The translations under genes were made by a program, and so were the position numbers. DNA of 35,744 nt, taken from NCBI GenBank assembly GCA_020426515.1, contig JAGQPW010000051.1, forward strand, positions 1-35,744, written 5' to 3'. The notes below the pieces were generated by a model. It saw only the letters and a program-made list of their open reading frames with translations. It did no database searches and was not told where the DNA came from. This DNA is from Planctomycetaceae bacterium. GTDB lineage: Bacteria; Planctomycetota; Planctomycetia; Planctomycetales; Planctomycetaceae. Of the stretch, positions 16,180-25,257 are shown piece after piece. The first letter of the stretch is position 1; every line of letters starts with the position of its first letter.

Positions 16180-16914
16180 ATGCATCTCCGAACACTTGCC
16201 GATACCGCTGCGATCCTTGCCTGGCATGGTACGCCGCCACGCCCCACCCTTGCAGATCAGGTCGACGCCGCCTTGCGACTGGTGGTCGTGAACTCACGGC
16301 TGCTGTACGACGCATGGGCCCCCCTCCTGTTTCGATCACGAATCGACGACCCGTCCCGGACTCACAGTCACCTCGCTGAAGAAATCCTGACCTGCGAACT
16401 CCTCATGAGCAGTATCGTCGGCTATCTCCAGTCGGCCGGGCCCGGACTGCAACGACAGCGGCAGCTGGCAGAACACGTGTTGCAAACCAACCGCGACTAC
16501 AGTGAACGCGCCGTCCAGCAGGTCACCGCTTCGGCCAAGGTGCTATCGGAATCATTGCGAATCGAACGGCTGCAGCGACGTTTGCTGAAGTGGAGCAACC
16601 GCCTGATACAGCCTCCCTGTGCGTCTCAACATGGACTCGACGCATTGCTGAAGTCAGCCACCAACGACTTGCCCCGGGCTCGCCAACTTCGCAACTGGAC
16701 AACAATGGCCATGTCGCTGGCGGTCCCAAATCGTGTTTGCACGGACCCTCTGCGGTCGGGACTTCTGCAGGAAATCTGTGGCGGAGCGATCTCGCTGCTG
16801 CCTGCTTCGGCCTACCAGGTGCATGGAACCCTCAAGCCACTCGAACAGCGACTGGCCGAACGGCGTGATGATGCGTTTATGCCGACCGCGGAATGCGTTT
16901 CTCGACGCTGGTAG
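16180..16914 (+). CDS. Hypothetical helical protein, 244 residues
   Basis: I do not recognise this protein. It is predicted from its long frame and a composition like neighbouring genes. The sequence is rich in Leu, Arg, Ala and Gln and appears almost wholly helical (LADQVDAALRLVVVNSRLLYDAW, then HLAEEILTCELLMSSIVGYL). It has no signal peptide, membrane helix, or metal-binding motif. ATG at 16180 has no clear ribosome site, so the start could be downstream. It converges on the DUF1549/DUF1553 gene with 18 bases between the two stops. The gene could be false, but the opposite frames are less protein-like. Confidence 0.6.
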   Translation: MHLRTLADTAAILAWHGTPPRPTLADQVDAALRLVVVNSRLLYDAWAPLLFRSRIDDPSRTHSHLAEEILTCELLMSSIVGYLQSAGPGLQRQRQLAEHVLQTNRDYSERAVQQVTASAKVLSESLRIERLQRRLLKWSNRLIQPPCASQHGLDALLKSATNDLPRARQLRNWTTMAMSLAVPNRVCTDPLRSGLLQEICGGAISLLPASAYQVHGTLKPLEQRLAERRDDAFMPTAECVSRRW

Positions 16915-16932
16915 ACCGTACTGCATAACCCG

Positions 16933-19725
16933 TCAATCGACGAAGAAGAATTCATTCGACATCAGCAGTGCCTGAGCCAGTTCCGACTGCCCTTCAGGAT
17001 GAGCCGTCAGATAATCCCCGAGCAGCTTACGCTCCATTTCCGATGCTGACCGGGCATAGACGCGCCGCACCAGGAAATTCACCTGCTCTGCAGGCTCGGT
17101 ACTGGCACCTTGCATTTTCTCTCCCAGGACCTTCGCTTGATGCTGCACGAAAGGGGCATTGAGCGTATACAAGGTCTGCTGAGGCACGGTCGTGCTGACT
17201 CGTTGCGGATTCGAAGAATCCGGGGCCGGGAAATCGAATGTTCGCAGCAACCCGGGCAGATTATTGCGATCGATCAGCGCGTACAGCGCCCGGCGCGTGG
17301 CCAGTGGTTCCTTGATGATATCCACAGGACGGCCGCCCATGGTCAGGTCCAGTTGTCCGGCGACCTGCTGCATCATGTCGCGCATGGCTTCGAAATCGAG
17401 TCGGCGGCGATTCTGCCGCCAGTAGAGACGATTTTCGGGGTCAACCTCCCGGGCCGCTTCGCGATCCAGACTGCTCTGGCGATACGTGCGAGACAGCAAG
17501 ATCTCTCGGTGCAGCGCCTTCATCGACCATCCGAACTCATGCACGAATCGCCATGCGAGATGGTCCAGCAGTTCCGGATGCGTGGGCAGAGAACCGCGCG
17601 TTCCAAAGTCACTGGGGGTATCAACAATGCCCACACCAAAGTGATGCAACCAGACGCGATTGACCAGCACGCGAGCCGTGAGCGGGTTCTCGGGATCCAC
17701 GATGGCCTTGGCGAGTTCAAGCCGACCACTTCCCTGTGAATACTTCGAATCCGGAGCGGGGTCCAGAATCTGCGGGGTGCGTCGTGGCACGCGGTCCCCG
17801 CGTCGACCATTATTCCCACGAATAAAGATCACCGGCTCGGTCGGCTTCTCCTTGTCCACGAGCGTCATCGCTCGCGGCGGCGCATCATCCGAGGTCACCA
17901 TCCAGGTCTGGATGTTGGCGTTCAGTTTGCGGATCTGGTCTCGATTGTCGCGTTCGAACAGCGGCGAATTGTGGCCACCGGGAAGATCCGTCAGCGATCC
18001 GGGTCCCAGCACCACGCGGCGCAGTTGCTCCGACTGCGGATCGGCGAGGGCTGTCGCATCGGCATTCTGTTCGAGCTGCTTCGTCCACTCCTCCTGCACA
18101 TCGGCGAGCACTTTACCAAACAGTTTGGCCACATCCCGAACATTCTGCGGAGGCTGCTCCTTGAATGCCTGCAACAAACGAACATTCGACTTCTGGGCAG
18201 TTTCTTCCTGATTGATGAGATCGAGAGCCGCCGCAGCGAAGTTCTCTGCTGGCAACACACTCAGTTTGGACCACAGATAGACAGCCGGATCGTTGTCACG
18301 CGCGCGGGCACGCAGCGTATCGATCCAGCGCTGCACGGTCCGATCGCGAGGCTGCCCATGGGCATACTCCGGACCGACTCCTTCCGGCATCCGCTTTTCC
18401 TTCACAAGCAGTGCCTGAAGATAGTCTGCAGCTCGCTGGCGAGCATGCTCCAATGCCTCGGCATGCGCCTTGTCGCAGTAGTCGTCCAGTTCCTTGCGAC
18501 GCTTCGCCAGCTCTTCGTTGAACGCCTTATACTGCGGGGCGGAAAGATCGATGTCGCCAACGAGTGGCGGATCTTCCGGTTCCGTGCAACTCGCAAAGAC
18601 GCCATACAGCGAATAGTAGTCGGCTGTCGGCATCGGATCGTACTTGTGGTCGTGACAACGGGCACAGGCCATCGTCATCCCCATCAGTCCCCGGCACACA
18701 AGGTCGATGCGGTCATCAATGATGTCCGGTTCGCGATTCAGGAAACGCGGACCGACAGTCAGGAAACCCATGGCGGCATGCGCGGGATCATTTTCAGGTA
18801 ATCCCAACTGGTCAGCTGCCAACTGTTCCAGCAGAAAGCGATCGTACGGCTTGTCGGTATTCAGGGCCTCGACGACGTAATCGCGGTAGGTGTAGGCATT
18901 GGGATAGAAGCGGTTGTCCGTGAACACATACCCCTTGGTGTCTGCATACCGAGCCACGTCGAGCCAGTGACGCGCCCAGCGCTGACCATATTCGGGGGCG
19001 GCCAGCAGTCGGTCCACCAGATCAACATAGGCATTCGGAGATGTGTCATTCACGAAGGCGTCAACTTCCTCTGCCGTCGGCGCCAGACCATGCAGGTCAA
19101 ACTTCAGTCGACGAAGCAACGTGCGACGATCCGCATCCGGACTGAATGCCAATCCAGCCGCTTCGAGTCGGGCTTCCACAAAGCGGTCGGTCGAGGTGAC
19201 ACAGTCCGCTTCGCGCTGAACCTTGGGAACCGGAGTGTTCTCGACCGGACGATAAGACCAGTGACGCTGCGATGCGGCAACGAAATCGAAGGTTCCGTCC
19301 GCCTTGCGCGGGATCACTTCCCCGCCTCCGGCAGTCTCTGCAGCGGAGATTGGCCATACAGCTCCGGTTTCGATCCACTTTCGGAAGACGGCCAGATCCT
19401 TATCCGACAGTTTGCCGGCGGGGGGCATCTGCGTGTCGTAGTCGGAATACAGCAGCACTTGCCAGATTCGGCTGTCGTCAACTTTTCCAGCCACAACGAG
19501 CGGACCAACCTCGGTGTTCTTGAATACGCCAGCATGCGTATCGAGACGAATCCCCCCCTGCTGCTTCTTCGTTCCGTGACATTCGACGCAGTGCTGAACG
19601 AGCAGCGGCCGCACCTGAACTTCAAAGAACTCTTCTTCCGGGGTCATGCCGCTGACAGGCTGAGCAAACAGCCCGGAAATCAGAAACACGACAGACAGCG
19701 GGAATTGGGATCGAGCGTGACTCAT
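16933..19725 (-). CDS. PSCyt1/DUF1549/DUF1553 planctomycete cytochrome-like protein
   Basis: The protein has 930 residues from ATG at 19725; the frame runs on to 19938 without protein-like sequence. An N-terminal signal (SVVFLISGLFAQPVSG) is followed by the PSCyt1 domain with one haem c motif, HCVECHG, near residue 45, and QMPPAGKLSDKDLAVFRKWIETGAVWP, the usual distal part with the Met ligand. Next comes DUF1549 (VEARLEAAGLAFSPDADRR, DLHGLAPTAEEVDAF, ARHWLDVARYADTKGY). A charged middle section leads to DUF1553 in the last 250 residues (LAKAIVDPENPLTARVLVNR). These proteins are hallmark planctomycete exports, usually paired with DUF1501 genes. The DUF1501 partner is not adjacent: its neighbours are scpB upstream (divergent) and the 244-residue gene downstream (convergent). 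The catalytic role is unknown; links to sulfated sugar degradation are speculative. Confidence 0.92.
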   Translation of the reverse strand: MSHARSQFPLSVVFLISGLFAQPVSGMTPEEEFFEVQVRPLLVQHCVECHGTKKQQGGIRLDTHAGVFKNTEVGPLVVAGKVDDSRIWQVLLYSDYDTQMPPAGKLSDKDLAVFRKWIETGAVWPISAAETAGGGEVIPRKADGTFDFVAASQRHWSYRPVENTPVPKVQREADCVTSTDRFVEARLEAAGLAFSPDADRRTLLRRLKFDLHGLAPTAEEVDAFVNDTSPNAYVDLVDRLLAAPEYGQRWARHWLDVARYADTKGYVFTDNRFYPNAYTYRDYVVEALNTDKPYDRFLLEQLAADQLGLPENDPAHAAMGFLTVGPRFLNREPDIIDDRIDLVCRGLMGMTMACARCHDHKYDPMPTADYYSLYGVFASCTEPEDPPLVGDIDLSAPQYKAFNEELAKRRKELDDYCDKAHAEALEHARQRAADYLQALLVKEKRMPEGVGPEYAHGQPRDRTVQRWIDTLRARARDNDPAVYLWSKLSVLPAENFAAAALDLINQEETAQKSNVRLLQAFKEQPPQNVRDVAKLFGKVLADVQEEWTKQLEQNADATALADPQSEQLRRVVLGPGSLTDLPGGHNSPLFERDNRDQIRKLNANIQTWMVTSDDAPPRAMTLVDKEKPTEPVIFIRGNNGRRGDRVPRRTPQILDPAPDSKYSQGSGRLELAKAIVDPENPLTARVLVNRVWLHHFGVGIVDTPSDFGTRGSLPTHPELLDHLAWRFVHEFGWSMKALHREILLSRTYRQSSLDREAAREVDPENRLYWRQNRRRLDFEAMRDMMQQVAGQLDLTMGGRPVDIIKEPLATRRALYALIDRNNLPGLLRTFDFPAPDSSNPQRVSTTVPQQTLYTLNAPFVQHQAKVLGEKMQGASTEPAEQVNFLVRRVYARSASEMERKLLGDYLTAHPEGQSELAQALLMSNEFFFVD

Positions 19726-19916
19726 GGGAAGCCGGAACGATGCTAGGACAACAGGCGGGAGCATTGCGACCGGTCGGATCGCAAGCCGAACAGCGGGGAC
19801 CTTTATTCTAACGCGGTCCAGCCTCTCGTGTACAAGGCTGTCCTCCGCCTGAGCCAGATTCCCGCCATTCCAACTGTTCAAACGTCCTGTTTCGCGGATT
19901 GATCTGTTGAGGTTGG

Positions 19917-20648
19917 ATGGACACCGATATCCTACCATATCCCCCGCAACGACTCAGACAATCCATGGATTTGCACCCCGCCTTTCCCAGCCTGCGCCCC
20001 TACACGCCTCCACAGAATGCTGCCTGGCAGCGGCATTTTCTGTTGCGACGGAGGACTGCCGAAGTCGCCGTGACGCCCGCGAATCGAGGCGTCCGCTCGG
20101 CGAAGGCGGCACGGGTCGAAGCAGCGCTGTTCGTTGCCAACGGAGCCCTCACCCTCCGCAAGCTGGCGCAATTCGCTCTGCTGGCCGATGTGGAAGAAGC
20201 CCGGCAGTTGATCGACGAGTTGAATACGCTGTACGACGAGCAGGGAACGGCCTTCCGTATTGAGCAGGTGGCGACCGGATTCCAGATCCTGACCCGAGCC
20301 GAGTATGTCTCGTGGCTCGACCGAATTCACCACCGGCAGGAACGTCAAAAACTCTCGTCTGCAGCCAGTGAAACACTGGCGATCATCGCCTATCGACAGC
20401 CTGTGACCCGTGCCGATGTTGAAGCTGTTCGTGGCGTGCAATCGGCGGAAATGATCAAGCAGTTACTCGACCGCGGGCTGGTCCGTGTCGCCGGTGAAGA
20501 TGACTCACTGGGCCGCCCGTTTTTGTACGGGACCACCAAGACGTTCCTGGAGGCATTTGGACTGCAATCGCTGAGCGAGTTGCCGATGGGAGAAGACCTC
20601 CGTCGGGTCGCCCCGGACGACGCTGAAGAAGACATCGTCACGCTGTAA
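19917..20648 (+). CDS. scpB: Segregation and condensation protein B
   Basis: The protein has 243 residues from ATG at 19917, with GAGG just upstream. ScpB binds the kleisin ScpA and, with SMC, forms the condensin that compacts and separates chromosomes. The two winged helices are visible: VEAALFVANGALTLRKLAQFALL, then SSAASETLAIIAYRQPVTRADVEAVRGVQS, and GRPFLYGTTKTFLEAFGLQSL near the end. The first about 60 residues (Pro/Arg-rich) are an extension beyond the usual start. scpA is not adjacent here. It converges on the SRPBCC gene with 20 bases between stops. Confidence 0.92.
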   Translation: MDTDILPYPPQRLRQSMDLHPAFPSLRPYTPPQNAAWQRHFLLRRRTAEVAVTPANRGVRSAKAARVEAALFVANGALTLRKLAQFALLADVEEARQLIDELNTLYDEQGTAFRIEQVATGFQILTRAEYVSWLDRIHHRQERQKLSSAASETLAIIAYRQPVTRADVEAVRGVQSAEMIKQLLDRGLVRVAGEDDSLGRPFLYGTTKTFLEAFGLQSLSELPMGEDLRRVAPDDAEEDIVTL

Positions 20649-20668
20649 AACGGCCTCGCAACTCTGGC

Positions 20669-21127
20669 TCATGCAGACTGTGTGGTCTGCCGCAACCGGC
20701 GGCGCGTGATCCAGCGGCGATACGTGAACATCGCCAGCAGATTTGGCCGTGCAAACAGAACCCGAGTGAACAGGCCGCGCAGGCCGGAGAAGTGCTCAAA
20801 CTCGATGTGCTCGCGAACTTCAGTCAGATTTTCAGCCAGCGGCACGAATGTGTGCGTATGTTCCCATTTCGCGACCGGGCCCGAGGCTTGAACATCGGTA
20901 AACCCGGTGCCTGACACGTTGCGGTGGACCGCAGTCCACGCGATGGGAACAGGTCCCAGCCACAGTGTAAACCGCGACACAGAGCCTTCGGCGAGCGGTT
21001 CCACAGCATGCAGTTGCACGATCGTTGGCGGTGGAGTCAACGTTGTTAGTGCGGACGTATCGCCATGAAATGCCCGCACTGCGTCCAGAGAGGCGGGAAC
21101 GGTAAACCGAAAGTCAAACACCGGCAT
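20669..21127 (-). CDS. SRPBCC-family (START-like) ligand-binding protein
   Basis: The protein has 152 residues from ATG at 21127, with a GGGGGAA ribosome site 4 bases upstream. It opens with FDFRFTVPASLDAVRAFH and continues TLTPPPTIVQLHAVEPLAEGS, then FTLWLGPVPIAWTAVHRNV and EHTHTFVPLAENLTEVREHIEFE: the strand pattern of the SRPBCC/START-like fold seen in polyketide-cyclase and CoxG-like proteins. A small hydrophobic C-terminal section and a basic tail (ITRRRLRQT) follow. The ligand is unknown. It starts 34 bases after the ferritin-like gene on the same strand, so the two may form one transcript. Confidence 0.8.
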   Translation of the reverse strand: MPVFDFRFTVPASLDAVRAFHGDTSALTTLTPPPTIVQLHAVEPLAEGSVSRFTLWLGPVPIAWTAVHRNVSGTGFTDVQASGPVAKWEHTHTFVPLAENLTEVREHIEFEHFSGLRGLFTRVLFARPNLLAMFTYRRWITRRRLRQTTQSA

Positions 21128-21161
21128 ACCGTTCCCCCAATCGCTGAAACTTTCCGCGAGC

Positions 21162-21617
21162 TTACCCTTCGTATTCCGCCAGGAAGCCCATGAATTCGCG
21201 GCGGTGGGATTCTTCGTCACCCAAGGCCTGAATACACAGATCCTGAGTCACGTAGTCCACACCATCGCACAGCTTGATGAGCTTGTTGTACTGAGCGATT
21301 GCTCCATTCTCGGCGTCGATGACACCCTTAATCACCGCGACGACATCCGTCATCTTTGCGGGTGGCTGCAATCCAGCCTGTCCCGACTTGAACGACGAAC
21401 TGCCTGGAACGACACCGCCAACAGTCTTGATCCGGCGGGCCAGGTTCTGGGCGTGTCCCAGCTCTGCTGTAATGTCAGCTTCGAGCGACTTTTTGATCTC
21501 TTCGGCTCTCACGCCATCCAGGTTGATGGAGCAGGAGATGTAGTTCATCACCGTTTCCATCTCCATCCAGTATGCCACTTTGAGTTCGTCAATGATTTGC
21601 TGCGGTACGTCGGCCAT
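21162..21617 (-). CDS. Ferritin-like diiron protein
   Basis: The protein has 151 residues from ATG at 21617, which has a strong GAGGAG ribosome site; the longer frame to 21854 is spurious. Four helices carry the expected diiron ligands: Glu19/Glu21 (MEMETVMNY), Glu52-x-x-His55 (AELGHAQNLA), Glu103 (DAENGAIAQY) and Glu135-x-x-His138 (DEESHRREF). It resembles bacterioferritin-like small ferritin-fold proteins for iron storage or peroxide/oxidative defence, but the haem-binding Met of true bacterioferritin cannot be assigned. The downstream gene is the SRPBCC protein. Divergent from glycyl-tRNA synthetase across a 265-base spacer. Confidence 0.85.
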   Translation of the reverse strand: MADVPQQIIDELKVAYWMEMETVMNYISCSINLDGVRAEEIKKSLEADITAELGHAQNLARRIKTVGGVVPGSSSFKSGQAGLQPPAKMTDVVAVIKGVIDAENGAIAQYNKLIKLCDGVDYVTQDLCIQALGDEESHRREFMGFLAEYEG

Positions 21618-21882
21618 AGATTTCTCCTCAATGAGGTTCGGTTTCCGGTTTATAGACCCAGCACTCAGGATATCAAGAGTCGCCAATTCTGTCCCCCGTT
21701 GATGACACGAAGGCTCCAATCCAGATTGGCCGATGCAACCCGGGACGTGCGAACTCTCAGCCAGCCGACAATCCCAGTGACTCGCCTGCGCCCATCCACT
21801 ACACTCCCGAACACTCGCGATCGACCGTGTGTCCGACCCGTGAATTCTGCCCATTTGTTCCCCAGACTACGCAGTTCCGACA

Positions 21883-23556
21883 ATGCCCAAGGACATGGAC
21901 AAGATCGTCGCTCTTTGCAAGCGACGCGGCTTTATCTTCCAGGACTCTGAGATCTACGGTGGCCTCAACGGTTTCTGGGATTACGGCCCGCTGGGGACGG
22001 ACCTCAAGCGAAACGTGCGAAACGTGTGGTGGGAGGACATGATCGGTCGGCACGATCCCCTCGATCCCCCCGAAAATGCCCCGGCATCGTTTCATATGGT
22101 GGGCGTGGAAACCACGATCATCATGCATCCGCAGGTCTGGAAAGTCAGCGGCCACTACGACCTGTTCGTCGACAAAATGGTCGACTGCAAGGAGTGCAAG
22201 GCCCGCTTTCGCGCCGATCACGTGAACGTCGCCGTGCTGGTGGCCAATTTCCCCGATGATCCCTCCGCCGGGAAGCAGGCCATTGCCTGCGAATCCTTCA
22301 TGCCGGATGCGGCAACGGGCATGGGTTTGTCGAACTCCAAGGCGAAGAAGCTCGATCAGGCTCTGCTCGCCTTTGGCAAGGACAAATCCTCCAAGCCAGT
22401 CGGTGATGTGGTGGTGATGTCGTATCTAGACTTCCTGGTCCGGCAGGAGGCCGAAGGTCAGAACCTTAAGGCGAGTTGCCCCACGTGTGGAGGTGAGCTC
22501 ACTACGCCACGCGATTTCAACCTGATGTTCAAGACCATCATCGGTGCCCTCGGAACCGAGGAAGATGCCGCCTACCTGCGTCCGGAAACGGCTCAGGGGA
22601 TTTTCGTGAACTTCAAGAATGTGTGCGATTCGTCCCGCGTCAAACTGCCGCTGGGCATCTGCCAGGTCGGCAAGAGCTTCCGCAACGAAATCACGCCGCG
22701 GAACTTCACGTTCCGGTCACGTGAATTCGAGCAGATGGAAATCGAGTTCTTCTGCCATCCCAGCGAATCTCCCAAGTGGTACGACTACTGGCGGGCCCGC
22801 CGCTATCAGTGGTATCAGGATCTGGGAATCGCCAAAGAGAACCTCATCCTGCGCGAGCACCACAAGGATGAACTGGCCCACTATTCCTGCGGCACGGCGG
22901 ACATTGAATACGCCTTCCCATTCATGTCGGCTGGCGAGTACGGCGAACTGGAAGGGGTGGCCCATCGCGGCGACTTCGACCTGCGTTCACACATGGAAGG
23001 GAAGCTCAAGAACGAAAATGGCGAGCTGGTTGTTGAACTCGATGCCAAGGGACAACCCAGACATCGAGGCAGCGGCAAGGACCTCAGCTACTTTGATGAC
23101 TCAACCCGCGAGCGGTTTATCCCGCACGTGATTGAGCCTTCCGCCGGAGCCGACCGCGCGACGCTGGCCTTCATCTGCGAAGCCTACGCCGAAGACGAAG
23201 CTCCCGATGACAAGGGGAACATGCAGGTCCGTACCCTGATGCGGTTCCACCCGCGTCTGGCCCCGGTCAAAGCCGCAGTGTTCCCACTGGTCAAGAAGGA
23301 TGGCCAGCCAGAAAAGGCCAAGGAAATCTACCGGGCTCTCAAGAATGCCGGCATCGCCGTGCAATACGATGAGCAGGCCGCCATCGGTAAGCGATATCGC
23401 CGCCAGGACGAAATCGGCACCCCCTGGTGTATCACCGTCGACCCCGAAACGATGTCCGAAGGAACCGTCACCATCCGCGACCGCGACTCCCTCGAACAGG
23501 TCCGCATCCCCGCCGGAGAAGTCGTGGATGAGATTTCACGACGCCTGCGCGGGTAA
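21883..23556 (+). CDS. glyQS: Glycyl-tRNA synthetase, single-chain (alpha2) type
   Basis: The protein has 557 residues. It charges tRNA-Gly and is a class II enzyme. Residues 14-40 (RRGFIFQDSEIYGGLNGFWDYGPLG) give the family start. Motif 2 elements RPETAQGIFVNFKNV and GKSFRNEITPRNFTFRSREFEQMEIEFF are intact, and motif 3 is GADRATLAFICEAY. Two Cys pairs (CKEC, and CPTC in KASCPTCGGEL) form the zinc insertion. The anticodon-binding domain (HPRLAPVKAAVFPLVKK, then YRRQDEIGTPWCITVD) ends the protein. This is the archaeal/eukaryote-like homodimer, not the alpha2beta2 GlyQ+GlyS form, so glyS is also a valid name. An ATG at 21895 is a second possible start. A hairpin follows the stop. Confidence 0.95.
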   Translation: MPKDMDKIVALCKRRGFIFQDSEIYGGLNGFWDYGPLGTDLKRNVRNVWWEDMIGRHDPLDPPENAPASFHMVGVETTIIMHPQVWKVSGHYDLFVDKMVDCKECKARFRADHVNVAVLVANFPDDPSAGKQAIACESFMPDAATGMGLSNSKAKKLDQALLAFGKDKSSKPVGDVVVMSYLDFLVRQEAEGQNLKASCPTCGGELTTPRDFNLMFKTIIGALGTEEDAAYLRPETAQGIFVNFKNVCDSSRVKLPLGICQVGKSFRNEITPRNFTFRSREFEQMEIEFFCHPSESPKWYDYWRARRYQWYQDLGIAKENLILREHHKDELAHYSCGTADIEYAFPFMSAGEYGELEGVAHRGDFDLRSHMEGKLKNENGELVVELDAKGQPRHRGSGKDLSYFDDSTRERFIPHVIEPSAGADRATLAFICEAYAEDEAPDDKGNMQVRTLMRFHPRLAPVKAAVFPLVKKDGQPEKAKEIYRALKNAGIAVQYDEQAAIGKRYRRQDEIGTPWCITVDPETMSEGTVTIRDRDSLEQVRIPAGEVVDEISRRLRG

Positions 23557-23583
23557 GGCTCAACGATAGCACGAGCCCCACCA

Positions 23584-23613
23584 AGCCCCCTTGCAGACTT
23601 CTGCAAGGGGGCT
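23584..23613 (+). terminator. Strong hairpin after glycyl-tRNA synthetase
   Basis: AGCCCCCTTGCAG (23584-23596) pairs perfectly with CTGCAAGGGGGCT (23601-23613) over a 4-base loop, a 13-bp stem. The following bases (CAATTGTTG) are not a T-run, so termination is probable but not certain. It lies 27 bases after the stop. Confidence 0.6.
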
Positions 23614-23797
23614 CAATTGTTGAAACGTTGCTGTGTTGCAGCAGTCTCCCCAAGTTCCAGTTGCGGGAATTTCAAGGTGGGGGCCAATTCTCCCGAGCCA
23701 TTCCTCTTGTCAGGGTGTCCGTCATCTGGGAGAGTTCCGCGCTGCGAGCCGGGTTGACTGTCCGACTCCTCTTTAACGTCTTGACCGAGTACGGCAC

Positions 23798-25240
23798 GTG
23801 TGGTCGCTGCGGACATCCCAGCTGGTTATTATCGTCGCAGGCTGCATGGGGATGGCCTATACCCAGCTGACCGCCTGTGCCGCGTCGCTGAAGTACATCC
23901 AGTCGCTGGGTGGGAACGGCTTTCACGTCGGTATTTTCAATGCCCTCCCCACCGGCATGCTGTTCATGCAGTTTGTCGCCGCCTACGTCGCCAACCGCCT
24001 GAAGTACCGTCGACGCTGGTGGTTCTGGGTGTCCATCACTCAGCGGCTGATGCTGCTCCCCTTTGTGCTGGGGCCGTGGCTGTTGCCCGGCCTGGGAGAC
24101 CGCTTCTGGTTGTGGGCGTTCCTGCTGGCCTGGGCGATTAACAACGGGCTCACCCATTTCGGGACGCCGCTATGGCTGTCGTGGATGGGCGACTATCTGC
24201 CAAAAGAAGGGCTCAATACGTTCTGGGGAATGCGCCACCTGTGGATGCAACTCACAGCAGCGACGGCCCTGCTCGCCAGCGGATTGTTTCTGCTCAATCC
24301 TGATTCCGACTTCCAGGCGGGCTATGCCACGCTGGTTGCCGTCGCCACGGCGGTTGGCGTGATCGATATTCTGATGTTCTACAAGGTGAACGAACCTCCC
24401 GTGACCCCGCTGCCTCAAGCCGGGTTGTGGGAAGTGCTCAGCGGCCCGTTCCGACATCGCGGATTCCGCTCGTTCATTGGCTTCACCTGTTTCTGGCACA
24501 TCTCAGCGATGGTGGGTGCCCCGTTTATCAGCCTGTACCTGTTTGAATTCGTCGGAATGAGCCTGTTTCAGGTGCTGCTGCTGTGGACCTTCTCCTGGGT
24601 GGGTGGGGCAATCAGTTCGCGATGGCTGGGTCAACTGGCCGAAGCGTACGGAAACCGGCCGGTGCTGATCATCTGCACCACACTGAAATCCATCAACATG
24701 ATTGCCCTGCTGCTTGTCGGGTCAGGAAGCCCCTGGCGGGCCTTTGTGTTTCTGGCGCCGGTGTTCATGGTCGACATGGCCCTCAACACCGGCATCGCGA
24801 TTGCCAACAACGGCTACCTGCTTAAGCACTCTCCCGCCGCGAATCGGACGATGTTCATTGCCTCGGGGACGGCCGTCGCCGGACTGGCAGGGGGCATCAC
24901 ATCCATTCTGTGTGGCTGGTTCCTGCTCACCTCGAGCGGTTGGTCGGTTACCATTGCCGGCTACGAACTGGATGGCTTTCGCACGCTGTTCCTGATCAGC
25001 CTGCTCATGCGACTTGTGGCTGCCGTCCTCGTCAAACGTGTCCACGAGCCGAACGCCACGCGAACATCACACGTGGTCACGCTGCTGATCGGCGTTGATG
25101 TGTCCCGCGTACTCCGATTCCCAGTTGGGCTGTACCGCAAGAGGCAGCCGGAGCCTGCTCCGATGGAGGATGGGGACGCGACGGCACCGGTCTTGGACCA
25201 GGCGGACGGGCTGGTGAGCACGGTTCGCCGAGCCGTCTGA
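23798..25240 (+). CDS. Major facilitator superfamily transporter
   Basis: The protein has 480 residues from GTG at 23798; no nearby ATG gives the first helix and no clear ribosome site is visible, so the start is provisional. About a dozen hydrophobic segments span the chain: VIIVAGCMGMAYTQLTACAA, the LMLLPFVLGPWLLPGL region, and several later runs (FVFLAPVFMVDMALN, then AVAGLAGGITSILCGWFLL). The MFS loop A equivalent near NRLKYRRRWWFW is basic. The C-terminus is a 40-residue acidic tail. The substrate is not predictable. It is separated from glyQS by 241 bases including a hairpin and converges on a DUF1501 gene with 17 bases between stops. Confidence 0.82.
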   Translation: MWSLRTSQLVIIVAGCMGMAYTQLTACAASLKYIQSLGGNGFHVGIFNALPTGMLFMQFVAAYVANRLKYRRRWWFWVSITQRLMLLPFVLGPWLLPGLGDRFWLWAFLLAWAINNGLTHFGTPLWLSWMGDYLPKEGLNTFWGMRHLWMQLTAATALLASGLFLLNPDSDFQAGYATLVAVATAVGVIDILMFYKVNEPPVTPLPQAGLWEVLSGPFRHRGFRSFIGFTCFWHISAMVGAPFISLYLFEFVGMSLFQVLLLWTFSWVGGAISSRWLGQLAEAYGNRPVLIICTTLKSINMIALLLVGSGSPWRAFVFLAPVFMVDMALNTGIAIANNGYLLKHSPAANRTMFIASGTAVAGLAGGITSILCGWFLLTSSGWSVTIAGYELDGFRTLFLISLLMRLVAAVLVKRVHEPNATRTSHVVTLLIGVDVSRVLRFPVGLYRKRQPEPAPMEDGDATAPVLDQADGLVSTVRRAV

Positions 25241-25257
25241 GCAAGCGATCTAATCGG

